This document shows positions 26,164 to 34,096 of a stretch of 64,000 bases of DNA, piece by piece. The notes beneath the pieces were generated by a model. It had not been told where the DNA came from and did not search any database. It saw only the letters and a program-made list of their open reading frames with translations. Positions within the stretch are counted from its first letter, which is position 1, and each line of letters opens with the position of its first letter. The translations under genes and the position numbers were made by a program. The DNA comes from CAVRUD01 sp963849635. Lineage in GTDB: Bacteria > Chloroflexota > Chloroflexia > Thermomicrobiales > UBA6265. The stretch is from assembly GCA_963849635.1 (NCBI GenBank), contig CAWKIA010000032.1, positions 124,001-188,000 of the forward strand. Reading direction: 5' to 3'.

Positions 26164-28764
26164 TTAGGGCCAGCCGCTCTGAGAGTCGTCGGCAGCACTC
26201 AGCGAACGATTCTCGGCGGTGACGCGCCCTGGGTCCGTGGCAAGGACGTTGCGCAACCGCCCGCTCAGGACCCCGATCACCCCGAGGAGGACCTCGGGGT
26301 TGCGTTGGCCGAGCCGGACAAAGTCGTCGCGGCCCAGCCGCAGCACCGTCGTTTCCTCGGTCGCCGTCACCGTCGCCGAGCGCGTCCCGCCGTCGAACAG
26401 CGCCATTTCACCGAAGAACTGGCGGGGACCGAGATCGTGCAGTTCGCGCCCGCCGGCCGACACCGCCGCCCGCCCCTCCGTCAGGACATAGAGGTGCTCG
26501 CCTGGCTCGCCCTCGACGACGATCGGTTCACCTACATCGAATCGCTGGGCGACCGTGGCCTCGGCCGCGGCACGGAGGGTGTCCAGATCCACCGCCGCGA
26601 AGGTCGGGACCGCCCGCAAGAACATCAGTTTTTCGATGGTCGTCAGCATCGACGCTCCCAGGGGTTGGGTGAGGCGCTCCGCGGCCCGCTCGGCCTCTGC
26701 CCGCACGAACAGGTCGGGGTCACGGGCCATGGTCCGAACGATCTTGGTGGCCTCTCCCGGGTCCATTAGGCGACGGGCCAGGTAGGTTGCCACCGCCCGT
26801 GCCATCGCCGGCTCCGCTCTCAGGGCCGCACGCAATGGGCGAACGACGTCCTCTGTAGCGGCATATGGGGACGGCGGATCGAGCAACTTCGCGAGGGCGG
26901 AGCCGCGACGGCCCAGCCCGTTGCGAACCAGCCGGTGCCCCGCCGCGCGGTGCGCCGGGACCGTGCTCCCGAGCGCCCGCTCAACAGGGGCCCATCCCGC
27001 CGGATCGGCCAGCCAAAGGAACGCCCGCACGGTCAAACGAGCAAGACGGGCGCGCGCTTCGCCGAGGGCCTGCGCGAGTAGGGCAAGACTGGAGTGGGCG
27101 AGGAGTCGAGCCTCAAGCCGGGCCAGACGCCGGGCACGCCGATGCAGCTCGTTTCCCAACTCCTTCAGGTGAGATGCCGATCCCGGCGCCCCGATCTCGA
27201 CTGCCAGGCAAAATGCCTCGACGCGAACGCGGTCCGATGCGGAGGCGGCGACATGGAGGAGTGTGGACCAGGCTGCCGGATCAAGCGCGAGCAATGCGTC
27301 CCGAGCGGCAAGGCGGACAGTGACATCGACATCATCCAGTCGCTGGACGAGTGCCGGTGCGGCTTCCGGGCTTCCTCCCAGCACCCGCGTGGCGGCCACC
27401 CGAATCCGAGCGCTCGATGCCTCAAGTTGTGCCATGACCGATCCGGTCAACGGTCCCGGTCCCGACTCGCGCAACGCTTCAAGCGCCGCCAGCGTCGACA
27501 CCTCATCGCCCGCCATGAGCCGTTCGAATTGCGCGTAGGCGTTAGACGGATCGCGGAGAAGGGATGCTAACGCCTGCTCGGCCTGCTGGTCGGGATCGGG
27601 ATCCGACAGGTCGAGGCGGCCGCCCGCCAGGCGAAGGAGCCGCGCGGCCGCCCCCCTGACGCCGGCGGGACCCTCCAGGAGCGTCTTGGCGCGCATTGCG
27701 CCGGCCGCCGGCCCATCGGGCTGTACGCAGAGGGCCTGCAGAATGGCCAGTTGGACGGTCGGCTGGGGGATGTCGAGCGATTCGACCAGGACCGGGATGG
27801 CCATGGTGCCCGCCACCTCTCCGAGCGCGTGAGCGGCGGCGGCGGCCACGTGGATATCCGCGCCGCGAAGTGCCTGTTCCAGCAGCAGGCGCGTTGCCTC
27901 CGAGCGACTGGCTGCCCAGTCTTCGGTCAACACATGCCGGCCGAGTTCCTCGCCCAGCGACGGGCGTCCTTCCCGCGCCAGGTACGTGGCAAGCCAGTCG
28001 GTTCCAAAGAGCCAGTACTCGCTCAGGTTAGCCATGTAGCGCCGGTTGAAGTAGGACTCGGCCCGGCGTTGCTCCGCCCGCGCGCGCTCGAGCTTTGCCG
28101 GCGACACGGCCCTCAGGCGCAGGAGCAGGTCCTCGACCGGGACGCCAGTCTCGACGGCAATGCGCGTGGTTTCTTCCCACGTCGCGCCGTCGAGGATCCC
28201 CTGAGCCACAAGGACCTCGCCGATCTCCAGGCGGACACCCGGCAGGTACGCGAGCGTCTCCGGCGAAAGGGCACGGGTCTGCTCGGACACGGTGATCGCC
28301 CAGCGTCGCAGGTCGGGAACGTCGCGGCGATAGACGGGGTGGGCTTCGACAAGGGCGATCGCGATGGAGTTGGCGACCTGCTCCTCCACGAAGTCGTTGT
28401 CGGTGGGCGCGCTGTAGTGGTGGCGGAGGTGGTGGGCAACCTCGTGCGCCATCGCCCAGGGCAGCGGCAGTTCCATCGATCGTTGAACCGCGGCCATATC
28501 AGGAGCGCCGACCAGGTGCTGGATGAAGTACCAGTAGAGCCGACCCTTGGGCGTGGCGGGATCGGGAATACCGAAGCGGATAGTCCGGGTGGATGGCCGA
28601 TACGAGGGCGTAGGGGCCTCGCTCCGCTCAAAGCGGAGCGCCGGATCGACGCCGACGCCGTAGCGCCCGAGGAGAGCGACGATCTCCCGATAGATCGCCT
28701 CACCGAGGGCGAACCAGTCGTCCGGCGCGCGCAGACCGTCTTGGGCACGCGTCGTCGCCATCAT
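26164..28764 (-). CDS. Zincin-HEAT-cyclic nucleotide-binding fusion protein
   Basis: An 866-residue protein with three parts. Residues 1-200 hold a zinc peptidase-like region: PWAMAHEVAHHLRHHY gives HEVAH at 107-111, and EEQVANSIAIALVEA follows with E128, an arrangement like ImmA/IrrE (HExxH ... ExxAN). Residues about 280-700 are HEAT-like repeats (AAAAAHALGEVAGTMAIPVL, VRLAARDALLALDPAAW, FVRAEAERAAERL). Residues about 720-845 form a cNMP-binding domain (FDVGEPIVVEGEPGEHLYVL, then FFGEMALFDGGTRSATVTA with the Glu and Arg that bind ribose and phosphate). It is the third gene of a probable minus-strand operon with the precursor peptide and ComQ-like genes. I do not know this architecture; cyclic-nucleotide control of a protease is inference. 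Confidence 0.85.
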   Translation of the reverse strand: MMATTRAQDGLRAPDDWFALGEAIYREIVALLGRYGVGVDPALRFERSEAPTPSYRPSTRTIRFGIPDPATPKGRLYWYFIQHLVGAPDMAAVQRSMELPLPWAMAHEVAHHLRHHYSAPTDNDFVEEQVANSIAIALVEAHPVYRRDVPDLRRWAITVSEQTRALSPETLAYLPGVRLEIGEVLVAQGILDGATWEETTRIAVETGVPVEDLLLRLRAVSPAKLERARAEQRRAESYFNRRYMANLSEYWLFGTDWLATYLAREGRPSLGEELGRHVLTEDWAASRSEATRLLLEQALRGADIHVAAAAAHALGEVAGTMAIPVLVESLDIPQPTVQLAILQALCVQPDGPAAGAMRAKTLLEGPAGVRGAAARLLRLAGGRLDLSDPDPDQQAEQALASLLRDPSNAYAQFERLMAGDEVSTLAALEALRESGPGPLTGSVMAQLEASSARIRVAATRVLGGSPEAAPALVQRLDDVDVTVRLAARDALLALDPAAWSTLLHVAASASDRVRVEAFCLAVEIGAPGSASHLKELGNELHRRARRLARLEARLLAHSSLALLAQALGEARARLARLTVRAFLWLADPAGWAPVERALGSTVPAHRAAGHRLVRNGLGRRGSALAKLLDPPSPYAATEDVVRPLRAALRAEPAMARAVATYLARRLMDPGEATKIVRTMARDPDLFVRAEAERAAERLTQPLGASMLTTIEKLMFLRAVPTFAAVDLDTLRAAAEATVAQRFDVGEPIVVEGEPGEHLYVLTEGRAAVSAGGRELHDLGPRQFFGEMALFDGGTRSATVTATEETTVLRLGRDDFVRLGQRNPEVLLGVIGVLSGRLRNVLATDPGRVTAENRSLSAADDSQSGWP

Positions 28765-28845
28765 TGCGACGCGCCGCGGCCACGCGGAGTGGGCCAGACC
28801 TTGGCCATCGTTTCTCGGCAGAGGGTACGCAGGCCCGCGAGCACG

Positions 28846-29876
28846 CTATCCGTTCCCCGCCGCCAATCGTGCCGAAAATGTACCGTCCGAGGTGGTTCGT
28901 TCGAGCGCCGAGATCTCGGCGAAGTCGAGCAACGCCTGACCCGCCGGTCCCGATGGCGAGGCCTCGCCCAGAGCGGCCAGGGCTCGCCGACGATGCTTCT
29001 CGGCGACCAGCGCGCCGTAGTGGAACGCCCCGGCCGCCCCCAACATGTGCCGGGCCGCCGCTTGCCGGGCAGGATCATGCGGAGCGGCGACCAGGTGATC
29101 GAGGAGGACGGCGCGGTCGGGGCCCGGCAATGTGGCGAGGGCGAAGACGACCGGCAGGGTGCGCTTGCCCGTGGCGAGGTCACGGCTGAACCCATCACTG
29201 CCGGCGAGATCGGCGCAGTCGCTCAGGATCTGGCTGGTCGCACCGATCTCTCGGCCAAAGGTAGCGTACGCCTCGCAGACCTCCGGAGGGGCGCCGGCCA
29301 GGAGCGCGCCAGCTTGGGCAAAGAAGGCCCATTCGGCGCCCGACTTGCGCAGCACCATCGCGTCGCTTTCGGCGATCGTGACGTCGGCGCGCCCTTCGAA
29401 GGCAAGATCTTCGACCTGGCCGGCGCTCATCGCCAGCAGACCGTCGAGCAAGGCGCCCTGCAGCGCCCGTCGCGTCTCCGGCGGCGCGTCGAACTCGTCC
29501 AGCGCAGCCGCGGCGAGCGGCGTCAGAAAGGTCACGGCAGCGATCAGCGCCTGGCTCGGCCCGTACTCCGCCCAGCGCGCCGAGAGTTCGCGGTCGACGA
29601 CGTTATCGAGGACATCGGCGCCGAGGTAAACGCACAGGCCGCACCCGGCAAGCGCCAGAGGTGTGCCCTGTCCGCCCGCCGCCGCGTGGACGAGCAAGGG
29701 CAACTCGGCGGCGGGCAGGCCACGCTCGCCGCGAGGCGGCTTGATCCCGCCCTTCGGCCACCACCAGCCCCAGCAGGGACACGCTGGGTTTCCGAGACCG
29801 ACGCGACGTTCGACGAACGCCGCCAACCAGTGCCAACGCCGGTCGTGGTCAGCGGTCCGTCACCGGGACGACTCAC
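28846..29876 (-). CDS. ComQ-like polyprenyl synthetase family protein, one frameshift
   Basis: The main frame is open from 29862 and recognisable from about 29826 to 28846. The likely start is a GTG at 29876, eight bases after the precursor stop, with a 1-nt break at about 29840-29865; corrected, the N-terminus reads DHDRRWHWLAAFVERR. Trans-isoprenyl synthase features: first Asp-rich region LGADVLDNVVDREL (one D short of DDxxD), and second region GATSQILSDCADL followed by GFSRDLATGKRTLPVVFAL, again SDxxD for DDxxD but with the conserved D-x-x-x-GKxTLP. This relaxed pattern is typical of ComQ-like enzymes, which prenylate a Trp in the ComX pheromone. With a small Trp-bearing peptide upstream, peptide prenylation is a real possibility; making a free prenyl diphosphate is the alternative. 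Confidence 0.78.
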
Positions 29877-29883
29877 GCCGCCG

Positions 29884-30113
29884 CTAAGATGATGCCCTGC
29901 TCGTCGCTGGCGGAGGCCAAGGCGCGCCGACGACCTCGCCGGCCGAGAGGCCGGCGACCTCGGATTGGAACGCGCGGGCCGCGGCCAACTCCTCGGGGCC
30001 AAGGCTGATGCCCTCGGCGGCGAGCGTCCCCTCCAGGTCGGCGCGGGCGCGGTCGACGAACCGGGGTCGGTCATCGCGCGCTGGACAAGAGTGGCAAGGG
30101 GATCGTCGGCCAT
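29884..30113 (-). CDS. Os1348/NHLP-like RiPP precursor peptide candidate, one frameshift
   Basis: The ATG at 30113 has AAGGAG upstream and begins MADDPLATLVQRAMTDP. At about 30071-30074 the C run is one base short; adding it continues RFVDRARADLEGTLAAEGI, then LGPEELAAARAFQSEVAGLS and a C-terminal tail GEVVGAPWPPPATSRASS ending at TAG (29884-29886), 76 residues in all. The DPxF ... L...G..L...E pattern matches the Os1348/NHLP clan of leader peptides. Without the correction the sequence turns Pro/Arg/Ser-rich, which supports the indel. The tail carries the only Trp, close to the C-terminus as in ComX, and the ComQ-like gene follows 7 bp later. Family match is by pattern recognition only. Confidence 0.6.
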
Positions 30114-30263
30114 TGGAGCAACTCCTTCGTTGCTAGAGGCGAGAGGGCCGTGTTTGGAGTGGTTCGGGCTATCATAGCGTGAGCATCGCACAAAGGCTAT
30201 AGCTTTACGGGGGACGCCGGCGACCGGTCTGGCCGTCGCCGGTGTTGGAAGGGTGTCCCCACC
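30114..30263. promoter_or_regulatory. Divergent promoter region of the candidate prenyl-peptide locus
   Basis: This 150-bp gap separates the minus-strand peptide operon from the plus-strand cyclase-like gene. A TATGAT on the minus strand (30171-30176) could be a -10 box for the peptide. ACAAAGGCTATAGCTTT at 30191-30207 is a diverged copy of the repeat arm at 7181. A CCGGCGACC/GGTCTGGCCGTCGCCGG inverted repeat lies at 30220-30243. Confidence 0.45.
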
Positions 30264-31259
30264 ATGGATGTTTCGCCGTCCAGCCCCGCCGTCGCGCATG
30301 CCATCCGCTCCGGGGTGGACTACCTGAGCCGGACCCAGCTTCCGTCAGGTGGATTCACGACCTACACCGGCCCACACGTCGATCTTGTCGACGCGTGCCC
30401 CTACCCGAAGTCGGTCTACGTACCCGCCTTCGTCGCCCATTCTCTGGGCTTCATCTCCGCCGAGCACGTGGCGAACCGCATCCGGCAACGGGCAGCCGAT
30501 TTCCTCGAGGCCGAGGAGGAGGAGAACGGGACTTGGAACTACGAAGGCCGGGGCGAATGGCGCCTGCCCGCCGATCTCGATTGCACCTGTTGCGCCGCCG
30601 CCGCCCTGGTGGCCGTAGGCCGGCGACCGCCGCGCGCGTTCTATCCCCTCCTCTGGCACGTCGTCCGTGCGAACGCAGCCGAGGCGGGCGGCCCCTACTT
30701 CACCTGGATCGGCACGAACGACGACCCTGACGATCCGTATGCGGCACCGTTCGCACGCGAGGTCGACCCGCTCGTTAATGCGAACGTCCTGTTCTGCTGC
30801 GGCCTGCTCGGCGTCGCCTTGCCCGGCGCGGAGGCGTACCTTCGTGGAATCGTCGAGAGCGAGGCCTACGTTGGCCAAAGCTTCTACGTCGTTTCGCCCC
30901 ACTTCCTGGCCTACGCGATTGGCCGTGCCTATTCCGACGGCGGCGCCAATGGCTTGGCTCCGGCAATGCCCGCTCTGCGAAACTATCTGTCAACCAGACT
31001 GCCGCCACCCGACGCGGAACCGTCGGCCCTGAATCTGGCCTGCCGCGCCGTGACCCTGCTCAACCTCGGGTGCGCTGCGGTCGAAATCGCCCCATACCTC
31101 GTCTCCTTGCTGCGGTTGCAGCAACCTGATGGCGGGTGGCCCGGTTGGGCCGCCTGGGCCGGCTTCCAGCCGAACTACGATGGTTCCCCTGCCTTGACCA
31201 CGGCGTTGGTATTGGAAGCGCTCGGCAAATACGTGAAGCGCATAGAAGTGCAGAGCTAG
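30264..31259 (+). CDS. Terpene cyclase/prenyltransferase-like alpha/alpha-barrel protein
   Basis: This 331-residue protein has the repeating helix pairs of the squalene-cyclase/prenyltransferase-beta fold: GVDYLSRTQLPSGGFTTYTG near the start, and LLRLQQPDGGWPGWAAWAGF followed by ALTTALVLEALGKYVKR near the end, both QW-like. LPADLDCTCCAAAALVAVG at about 102-120 lines up with the class II cyclase D-x-D-D-T-A motif; here it is D104-L-D106-C-T, keeping the catalytic middle Asp but replacing the last Asp with Cys. It is half the length of squalene-hopene cyclase, so a single barrel. Divergence from the ComQ-like operon suggests it acts on the same prenyl product; reaction unknown. Confidence 0.7.
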   Translation: MDVSPSSPAVAHAIRSGVDYLSRTQLPSGGFTTYTGPHVDLVDACPYPKSVYVPAFVAHSLGFISAEHVANRIRQRAADFLEAEEEENGTWNYEGRGEWRLPADLDCTCCAAAALVAVGRRPPRAFYPLLWHVVRANAAEAGGPYFTWIGTNDDPDDPYAAPFAREVDPLVNANVLFCCGLLGVALPGAEAYLRGIVESEAYVGQSFYVVSPHFLAYAIGRAYSDGGANGLAPAMPALRNYLSTRLPPPDAEPSALNLACRAVTLLNLGCAAVEIAPYLVSLLRLQQPDGGWPGWAAWAGFQPNYDGSPALTTALVLEALGKYVKRIEVQS

Positions 31260-31349
31260 CGTTGCTGGGCTGTCCGGCTGGTATGCTCCCGGTGTCGGTT
31301 CAGCTCGCGCCGGGCAACTGCTCTGTGGGACGTCGGAAGGAGGCACGCC

Positions 31350-34046
31350 GTGCCGTCGCCGGACCTGCCGATGGGTACCGTCACATTCCTGTTCTCCGAT
31401 CTCGAGGGCAGCACCCGCTTGTGGGAGAACCGCCCGCAGGCGATGCACCACGCTCAAGCGCGCCACGACGGCATCCTGCGAGAGGTGGCTGGACGGCACG
31501 GGGGTGTCGTCTACAAAGTCGTCGGGGATGCTTTCCAGATCGCGTTCGCCGCCGCCCCGGCGGCGGTGGCGGCGGCGAACTCGGCCCAGCGCCAGCTAAC
31601 CAGTGAGGAGTGGGGAGCGTTTGGCCTGACCGAGCCGCTGCGAGCGCGAATGGCCCTGCACGCCGGCGCGGTCGACCCCGACGAGCACGGCGACTACCGT
31701 TCGCCGGCGCTCAATCGTCTGGGGAGGCTGCTGGACGCCGGGCACGGTGGCCAGGTGCTGCTCTCGCAGGCCGTCTTCGAGTTGGCGCGCGATCACCTGC
31801 CGGACGAGGTGTACCTGCGAGACCTGGGGGAGCGCCGGCTCAAGGACCTTTTTCGCCCCGAGCGCGTCTTCCAGCTGGCCGGTCCGGGCCTCGCCGCCGA
31901 CTTCCCGCCACTGGCGACCTGGACCGCCGTCCCCACAACCTGCCAGTGCAGCCGACGCCCCTGATTGGCCGTGAACGCGAGATCGCGGCCGCGCGCGAGC
32001 TGCTCACCCGACGCGACGTGCGCTTGTTGACCTTGACCGGACCGGGAGGGACTGGCAAGACCCGGCTGGGATTGCAGCTGGCGGCCGAGCTGGTCGACGA
32101 CTTCGCCCACGGTAGCGTTCTTCGTGCCGCTGGCGGCGATCAGCGACTCGGCCCTGGTGGTCTCGACCATCGCTTCGACCCTCGGCGTGCCGGAGGCTGG
32201 CGGCCAGCGGCTGCTGGAATCCCTCACCGCAGACCTGCGCGAGCAGGAACTGCTGCTGGTACTCGATAACTTCGAACAGGTCACGGCGGCGGCATCCGAC
32301 GTGGCCGAACTGCTGGCCGGTTGCCCTGGGCTCAAGATCCTGGTTACGAGCAGGGCGGCCCTGCGCCTTCGAGCCGAGCGGGAGTTCCCGGTCCCCCCGC
32401 TGGCGCTGCCCGATCTGCGGTCGCCGCTGCCCGCCGAACAACTCAGTCAGTACGAGGCGGTGCGCCTCTTTGTCGAACGGGCCGTTGCCGTCAGGCCGGA
32501 CTTCGCCGTCACCAACGAGAACGCCCCAGCGGTCGCGGAGATCTGCCACCGCCTAGACGGTCTGCCGCTCGCCATCGAGCTGGCCGCCGCCCGCAGCAAA
32601 ATTCTCGGTCCCGATGCCCTGCTTGCCCGCCTCGGACAACGTCTGAAGGTCCTGACCGGCGGGCCGCGGGATCTGCCGGCGCGGCAGCAGACGCTGCGTG
32701 GCGCGATCGCCTGGAGCCACGACCTTTTGCGCCCCCGACGAGCAAGCCCTCTTCCGGCGACTTGCCGTTTTCGTCGGCGGCTCCACCCTCGAGGCAGTGG
32801 AGGCCGTCTGCGCGGGCGAGGGGGATGCAGCGGTGGATGTGTTCGAGGGGGTCTCCTCGTTGGTCGACAAGAGCCTGCTGCGGCAGGAGCCGAGCGGGGA
32901 CGGCGAGCAGCGCCTCACGATGTTGGAGACGATTCGAGAGTTCGCACTGGAACAACTTGCGGCGCAGGGGGAGGAAGAGACGGTCCGCCGTGCCCACGCC
33001 GAGCACTACCATGCGTTTCTCCAAGAGACCGCACCGGAGATCCTGGGGGGCCGACCAGGCGAGGTGGCTAGACCGCATCGACGCCGAGCTTGGCAACCTG
33101 CGCGCTGCGCTGGAGTGGTCGATCGACCGCCGTGAGACGCAGATGGTGCTGGAATTGGGCGTCTCCCTGGAGAAGCTGTGGGACATTCGCGGCTACCTGA
33201 GTGAGGGCCGGCAGTGGCTGGAACGCGGGATGGCGCTGCCGATGGATGGTGTGCGGCCAGGGACTCGGGCGCAAGCGCTGAGCAACGCCGGCAGCCTCGC
33301 CCAGGCGCAGAGCGACCTGGAGGGCGCCGGGGAACTCCAGGAGCAGGCGTTGGAGATCCTCCGCGGGATTGACACCGAGGGCAGCCGGCGCGGCACCGCC
33401 CACGTCCTGAACCGGCTCGGCATCGTGGCCTTTCTCCAAGGGGACCATGAGCGCGCCGACATGCTGCAGAACGACGCGCTGGCACGCTTTCGGGAATTGG
33501 ACGACACGTCTGCCATCGCCACGGCCCTCAACAACCTGGGGGTCACCGCCGACGATCGGGGCGACTTCGCGCGGGCGCGGTGCCTTGTATGAAGAGGCGC
33601 TGGCGCTCCAACGAGAGGCCGGTGACATCCAGAGTGTTGCCATCTACCTCAGCAACCTGGGAGAAGTCGCACGAGACCTGGGTGAACACGCGGCCGCCGT
33701 GGCGTACTACCGCGAGGGCCTCGGGCTGTGGGCGGACCTCAAGGACCGGTGGAACACGGCGGCGACGCTCGACGGTCTGGCGGGGCTCGCGGCTGAACTG
33801 CGGCGACCAGACGCGGCTGTCCGGCTGTTTGGGGCCGCCGCCGCAATGCGGGACGCCGCCGGTGTCCCCCTCCCGCCTAACGAGCGCGCCGAGCACGAGC
33901 GCTACCTGGGGCTGGCGCGGGAGGCTCTCGGCGAGGCATCGTTCGCTGCGGCATGGAAGGCCGGTCAATCGCTGGCACTAGAGGAGGCTATTGCGGAGGG
34001 GCAGGTGCTGGCTGATGAACTGATCGCGAGCGCGATTGGGGGCTGA
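31350..34046 (+). CDS. Class III adenylate cyclase-domain NB-ARC/TPR regulator, multiple frameshifts
   Basis: A GTG at 31350 after AAGGAGG opens a cyclase homology domain (TVTFLFSDLEGSTRLWE with the first metal Asp; VVYKVVGDAFQIAF with the second). Breaks near 31930, 32110, 32730, 33045 and 33580 divide the rest, but the frames join into one protein of about 895 residues: PLIGREREIAAARELL, LTLTGPGGTGKTRLGLQLAA (P-loop), LLLVLDNFEQVTAAAS (Walker B), LKILVTSRAALRLRAEREFP, ICHRLDGLPLAIELAAARSK, LRGAIAWSHDLL, FRRLAVFVGGSTLEAVEAVC, then TPR repeats (LYEEALALQREAGDIQSVAI) to LADELIASAIGG. Such proteins are STAND regulators. The cyclase end is interesting beside a cyclic-nucleotide-binding protein 2.6 kb away. 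Confidence 0.85.
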
Positions 34047-34096
34047 ACAGTCGGCAAGCACCGTCAAGCTGGCGATGTCTCGGGGCAACGGGTGCG

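Noticed and set aside
27751..29892. 713-residue plus-strand open frame
   Set aside because: It is antisense to the zincin-HEAT-cNMP and ComQ-like genes, which have clear motifs. Its Arg/Gln/Asp-rich composition is that of an opposite-strand shadow in GC-rich DNA.
30071..30074. Programmed ribosomal frameshift in the precursor peptide
   Set aside because: The break is at a plain C run with no slippery heptamer or stem-loop evident, and similar breaks occur all over the window, so a sequencing indel is the simpler reading.
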